This document shows, piece after piece, positions 59,401-64,000 of a stretch of 64,000 nucleotides of DNA. The notes beneath the pieces were generated by a model, which worked only from the letters and a program-made list of their open reading frames with translations, did not search any database and was not told the DNA's origin. The DNA is taken from positions 496,001 through 560,000 of the forward strand of contig JADKCY010000003.1 of NCBI GenBank assembly GCA_016718605.1, read 5' to 3'. The number at the start of each line of letters is the position of its first letter. Position 1 is the first letter of the stretch. The position numbers and the translations under genes are program-made. The DNA comes from Lysobacterales bacterium. GTDB lineage: Bacteria > Pseudomonadota > Gammaproteobacteria > Xanthomonadales > Xanthomonadaceae.

Positions 59401-62400
59401 GCCGTGCCATTGATGGTCAAAAGCGAGGTGTCCTCGTTCATCGCCAGGATGTCGGACGGGAAGATCTCGAACACGGGAGCGTCGTTGATGGAAACCACCG
59501 TCAGCACAAAGGTGTCGGTCGCAGTCAGATCGCCATCGCTCACCGTTCGCGGTACCACCGTCGTCCTGCACCACCACCTCAAAGGTCAGAGCCCGAGGCG
59601 TTCGCTGCCGGGGTGTAGGTCAACGTCCCGTTGCTCGCCACGCTCGGCGCCACGCTGAACAGGGGCCGCATTGCTCAGGTTGTCCACCCTGTAGCCCAGC
59701 ACGCCCTGGCCCGATTCGTTCGCCGGACCCGGATCAAAGGCCGTCACCCAGCCCGCCACCGTCTGCGCGCCCGCGTCTTCCAGCACCGTCGCCGGGTTCG
59801 CCGCCGTGAAGTCCGGCTCGTCGTCACCGAGTTCACCGTGATCGCAAAGGTCTGCGTCAACGAGGTGTCGTCACCGCCGTTCGCCGTGCCACCGTCGTCT
59901 TGCACCAACACGTCAAAGGTCGAGCTACCAAACTCGTCCGCTGCCGCGGTGTAGCTCAAGGTACCGTCGGTCGCCACCGCAGGCGGTGTGCTGAACAGAG
60001 CCCGGATTGCTGACGTTGCTCACCGTGTAGCTCAGCACGCTCTGGCTGCCTTCGTTCGGGCCGGCGTTGAAGCTGGCCCAGGCCGACACCGTTTGCGCGC
60101 CGCCGTCTTCGTTCGAGGCTGCCGGGTTCGTCGCCGTAAAGCTCGGCTCGTCGTTCACTGCCGTCACCGTGATCGTGAAGGTCTGCGTCGCCGAGGTGTC
60201 GTCACCACCGTTCGCGGTACCACCGTCGTCCTGCACCACCACCTCAAAGGTCGAGCTGCCCGAGGCGTTCGCTGCCGGGGTGTAGGTCAACGTCCCGTTG
60301 CTCGCCACGCTCGGCGCCACGCTGAACAGGGCCGCATTGCTCAGATTGCCCACCGTGTAGCCCAGCACGCCCTGGCCCGATTCGTTCGCCGGACCCGGAT
60401 CAAAGGCCGTCACCCAGCCCGCCACCGTCTGCGCGCCCGCGTCTTCCAGCACCGTCGCCGGGTTCGCCGCCGTGAAGTCCGGCTCGTCGTTCACCGAGTT
60501 CACCGTGATCGTAAAGGTCTGCGTCAACGAGGTGTCGTCACCGCCGTTCGCCGTGCCACCGTCGTCTTGCACCAACACGTCAAAGGTCGAGCTACCAAAC
60601 TCGTCCGCTGCCGCGGTGTAGCTCAAGGTACCGTCGGTCGCCACCGCAGGCGGTGTGCTGAACAGGCCCGGATTGCTGATACCGCTCACCGTGTAACTCA
60701 ACACGCTCTGGCTGCCTTCGTTCGGGCCGGCGTTGAAGCTGGCCCAGGCCGACACCGTTTGCGCGCCGCCGTCTTCGTTCGAGGCTGCCGGGTTCGTCGC
60801 CGTAAAGCTCGGCTCGTCGTTCACTGCCGTCACCGTGATCGTGAAGGTCTGAATCGCCGAGGTGTCGTCACCGCCATTCGCGGTGCCGCCGTCGTCCTGC
60901 ACTACCACCTCAAAGGTCGAGCTGCCCGAGGCGTTCGCCGCCGGGGTGTAGGTCAACGTCCCGTTGCTCGCCACGCTCGGCGCCACGCTGAACAGGGCCG
61001 CATTGCTCAGATTGCCCACCGTGTAGCCCAGCACGCCCTGGCCCGATTCGTTCGCCGGACCCGGATCAAAGGCCGTCACCCAGCCCGCCACCGTCTGCGC
61101 GCCCGCGTCTTCAAGCACCGTCGCCGGGTTCGCCGCCGTGAAGTCCGGCTCGTCGTTCACCGAGTTCACCGTGATCGTAAAGGTCTGCGTCAACGAGGTG
61201 TCGTCACCGCCGTTCGCCGTGCCACCGTCGTCTTGCACCAACACGTCAAAGGTCGAGCTACCAAACTCGTCCGCTGCCGCGGTGTAGCCTCAAGGTGCCG
61301 TCGGTCGCCACCGCAGGCGGTGTGCTGAACAGGCCCGGATTGCTGATACCGCTCACCGTGTAACTCAACACGCTCTGGCTGCCTTCGTTCGGGCCGGCGT
61401 TGAAGCTGGCCCAGGCCGACACCGTTTGCGCGCCGCCGTCTTCGTTCGAGGCTGCCGGGTTCGTCGCCGTAAAGCTCGGCTCGTCGTTCACTGCCGTCAC
61501 CGTGATCGTGAAGGTCTGAATCGCCGAGGTGTCGTCACCGCCATTCGCGGTGCCGCCGTCGTCCTGCACTACCACCTCAAAGGTCGAGCTGCCCGAGGCG
61601 TTCGCCGCCGGGGTGTAGGTCAACGTCCCGTTGCTCGCCACGCTCGGCGCCACGCTGAACAGGGCCGCATTGCTCAGGTTGTCCACCGTGTAGCCCAGCA
61701 CGCCCTGGCCCGATTCGTTCGCCGGACCCGGATCAAAGGCCGTCACCCAGCCCGCCACCGTCTGCGCGCCCGCGTCTTCCAGCACCGTCGCCGGGTTCGC
61801 CGCCGTGAAGTCCGGCTCGTCGTTCACCGAGTTCACCGTGATCGTAAAGGTCTGCGTCAACGAGGTGTCGTCACCGCCGTTCGCCGTGCCACCGTCGTCT
61901 TGCACCAACACGTCAAAGGTCGAGCTACCAAACTCGTCCGCTGCCGCGGTGTAGCTCAAGGTGCCGTCGGTCGCCACCGCAGGCGGTGTGCTGAACAGGC
62001 CCGGATTGCTGACGTTGCTCACCGTGTAGCTCAGCACGCTCTGGCTGCCTTCGTTCGGGCCGGCGTTGAAGCTGGCCCAGGCCGACACCGTTTGCGCGCC
62101 GCCGTCTTCGTTCGAGGCTGCCGGGTTCGTCGCCGTAAAGCTCGGCTCGTCGTTCACTGCCGTCACCGTGATCGTGAAGGTCTGAATCGCCGAGGTGTCG
62201 TCACCGCCATTCGCGGTGCCGCCGTCGTCCTGCACTACCACCTCAAAGGTCCGCTGCCCGAGGCGTTCGCCGCCGGGGTGTAGGTCAACGTCCCGTTGCT
62301 CGCCACGCTCGGCGCCACGCTGAACAGGGCCGCATTGCTCAGATTGCCCACCGTGTAGCCCAGCACGCCCTGGCCCGATTCGTTCGCCGGACCCGGATCA

Positions 62401-64000
62401 AAGGCCGTCACCCAGCCCGCCACCGTCTGCGCGCCCGCGTCTTCAAGCACCGTCGCCGGGTTCGCCGCCGTGAAGTCCGGCTCGTCGTTCACCGAGTTCA
62501 CCGTGATCGTAAAGGTCTGCGTCAACGAGGTGTCGTCACCGCCGTTCGCCGTGCCACCGTCGTCTTGCACCAACACGTCAAAGGTCGAGCTACCAAACTC
62601 GTCCGCTGCCGCGGTGTAGCTCAAGGTGCCGTCGGTCGCCACCGCAGGCGGTGTGCTGAACAGGCCCGGATTGCTGATACCGCTCACCGTGTAACTCAAC
62701 ACGCTCTGGCTGCCTTCGTTCGGGCCGGCGTTGAAGCTGGCCCAGGCCGACACCGTTTGCGCGCCGCCGTCTTCGTTCGGGGCTGCCGGGTTCGTCGCCG
62801 TAAAGCTCGGCTCGTCGTTCACTGCCGTCACCGTGATCGTGAAGGTCTGAATCGCCGAGGTGTCGTCACCGCCATTCGCGGTGCCGCCGTCGTCCTGCAC
62901 TACCACCTCAAAGGTCGAGCTGCCCGAGGCGTTCGCCGCCGGGGTGTAGGTCAACGTCCCGTTGCTCGCCACGCTCGGCGCCACGCTGAACAGGGCCGCA
63001 TTGCTCAGGTTGTCCACCGTAGCCCAGCACGCCCTGGCCCGATCCGTTCGCCGGACCCGGATCAAAGGCCGTCACCCAGCCCGCCACCGTCTGCGCGCCC
63101 GCGTCTTCCAGCACCGTCGCCGGGTTCGCCGCCGTGAAGTCCGGCTCGTCGTTCACCGAGTTCACCGTGATCGTAAAGGTCTGCGTCAACGAGGTGTCGT
63201 CACCGCCGTTCGCCGTGCCACCGTCGTCTTGCACCAACACGTCAAAGGTCGAGCTACCAAACTCGTCCGCTGCCGCGGTGTAGCTCAAGGTGCCGTCGGT
63301 CGCCACCGCAGGCGGTGTGCTGAACAGGCCCGGATTGCTGACGTTGCTCACCGTGTAGCTCAGCACGCTCTGGCTGCCTTCGTTCGGGCCGGCGTTGAAG
63401 CTGGCCCAGGCCGACACCGTTTGCGCGCCGCCGTCTTCGTTCGAGGCTGCCGGGTTCGTCGCCGTAAAGCTCGGCTCGTCGTTCACTGCCGTCACCGTGA
63501 TCGTGAAGGTCTGAATCGCCGAGGTGTCGTCACCGCCATTCGCGGTGCCGCCGTCGTCCTGCACTACCACCTCAAAGGTCGAGCGCCCGAGGCGTTCGCC
63601 GCCGGGGTGTAGGTCAACGTCCCGTTGCTCGCCACGCTCGGCGCCACGCTGAACAGGGCCGCATTGCTCAGGTTGTCCACCGTGTAGCCCAGCACGCCCT
63701 GGCCCGATTCGTTCGCCGGACCCGGATCAAGGCCGTCACCCAGCCCGCCACCGTCTGCGCGCCCGCGTCTTCAAGCACCGTCGCCGGGTTCGCCGCCGTG
63801 AAGTCCGGCTCGTCGTTCACCGAGTTCACCGTGATACTCACCGTCGCGATACTGGATTGCGCCCCCAAGCTGTCCTCCGCACGGTAGGTGAAGCTGTCCG
63901 GGCCGAAGAAATTAGCATCGGGCACATAGGTGTAGGTGCCATCCGTGTTCAAGGTCAGCGAGCCATTGGCCACGTCTGCCACCAACACGGCTGTCAACGG
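56466..64000 (-). CDS. Giant cadherin-like repeat surface protein, 5' end outside window, multiple frameshifts
   Basis: The reading frame enters from beyond 64000 and ends at 56466, more than 2,500 codons in the window. From its N-terminal side: cadherin/Ig-like units (SITVNSVNDEPDFTAANPATVLEDAG), six 222-residue near-identical double repeats (59576-63569), five or six divergent repeats of the same type with VNDAPSF and EDAGAQ motifs, a DUF11-type domain (PLADLAVSKFAQYAPGDLVVWDVVVENLGPGPV), the motif MFGDGFEGS and a final beta domain ending DSLD. Such proteins are secreted adhesins or biofilm-matrix proteins. The frame is broken at about 59584-59592, 59662, 59829, 59998, 61289, 62250, 63020, 63585 and 63730. 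Each break is a 1- or 2-base deviation from the 666-bp repeat. Only the part 56466-59582 is long and uninterrupted. Confidence 0.85.
59576..63838 (-). repeat. 666-bp tandem repeat array (six units plus partial)
   Basis: The same marker (ACCTCAAAGG) recurs at 59576, 60241, 60907, 61574, 62240, 62905 and 63569, giving spacings 665, 666, 667, 666, 665 and 664. Units are nearly identical over their whole length. Each encodes two related domains of about 111 residues (A: SFTATNPAASNEDGGAQTVS; B: DFTAANPATVLEDAGAQTVA). A few single-base variants alternate between units (GTTGTCCACC or ATTGCCCACC; CTGATACCGCT or CTGACGTTGCT), which can be used to order copies. High identity implies recent expansion or gene conversion. 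Confidence 0.92.

Noticed and set aside
56442..59618. 1058-codon plus-strand open frame opposite the giant gene
   Set aside because: Antisense to recognisable cadherin-like repeats. Its composition (Arg, His, Val) is that of a mirror frame, and it has no credible start or family.
59988..61328. Plus-strand Arg/His-rich frames through the 666-bp repeats (also 61426-62283, 62565-63137, 62962-63612)
   Set aside because: Repeat-derived mirror frames of the minus-strand domains; the apparent tandem protein repeats are a by-product.
59576..63838. CRISPR array
   Set aside because: Repeats are regular but 666 bp long, protein-coding and without spacers.
1..64000. tRNA or rRNA genes and a prophage
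   Set aside because: No cloverleaf with a plausible T-loop, no rRNA signature and no phage structural, lysis or integrase genes were seen. The only recombinase trace is the IntI relic.

Overview
The window is high-GC chromosomal DNA of a motile gammaproteobacterium, most likely a member of Xanthomonadales (Lysobacterales). The clues are two flagellins with FliA promoters, a PdsR/PdsS two-component pair, an S46 peptidase, the glyA-nrdR-ribD order, GTP-type PEP carboxykinase and secreted proteins with a GFEGS-type tail. The family assignment is inference; no rRNA or tRNA gene was seen.

Layout. 1-1.3 kb: 5' part of a flagellin gene (minus strand) with its FliA promoter. 1.9-6.7 kb: a decayed integron. 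It has a broken integron-integrase fragment (plus strand, 6397-6690), an attI-like site, and five minus-strand gene cassettes, each followed by an attC site: PIN-like nuclease, double-HEPN-like protein, membrane protein, TonB-C protein, secreted protein. 6.8-11.1 kb: pdsS-pdsR and a second, complete flagellin gene with its own FliA promoter. 11.1-46.2 kb: core genome, comprising a TrmH-type rRNA methyltransferase with an RND pump, cyclophilin, lipase, fbaB, tyrA-trhO, glyA-nrdR-GNAT-ribD, a lipoprotein, plsB, a YeeE/YedE transporter, a large secreted beta-helix-like protein, pckG, and a translationally coupled glycogen operon glgP-glgB-glgX-malQ in which glgB carries a single-base frameshift. 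46.3-52 kb: a second cassette array on the plus strand with no integrase (CALIN-like), carrying Imm8, barstar, DUF4279, cupin and small unknown proteins between attC sites. 52-56.4 kb: TSUP transporter, S46 peptidase, cNMP-GGDEF protein. 56.5-64 kb: the 3' part of a giant surface repeat protein made of 666-bp near-identical tandem repeats, broken by about nine 1-2 base indels and running off the window.

The most notable material is the relic integron and the detached array. Both contain the same attC subtype, and both contain copies of a small IS110/IS1111-type relic (395-418 bp, 14-bp inverted repeats, start of a DEDD transposase) sitting inside or next to attC sites. The cassette cargo is enriched in toxin/immunity-like families: two candidate RNases (PIN and HEPN) in the first two positions after attI, and two orphan immunity proteins (Imm8, barstar) in the second array. 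The giant gene and glgB should be rechecked for sequencing or assembly errors before being called pseudogenes.
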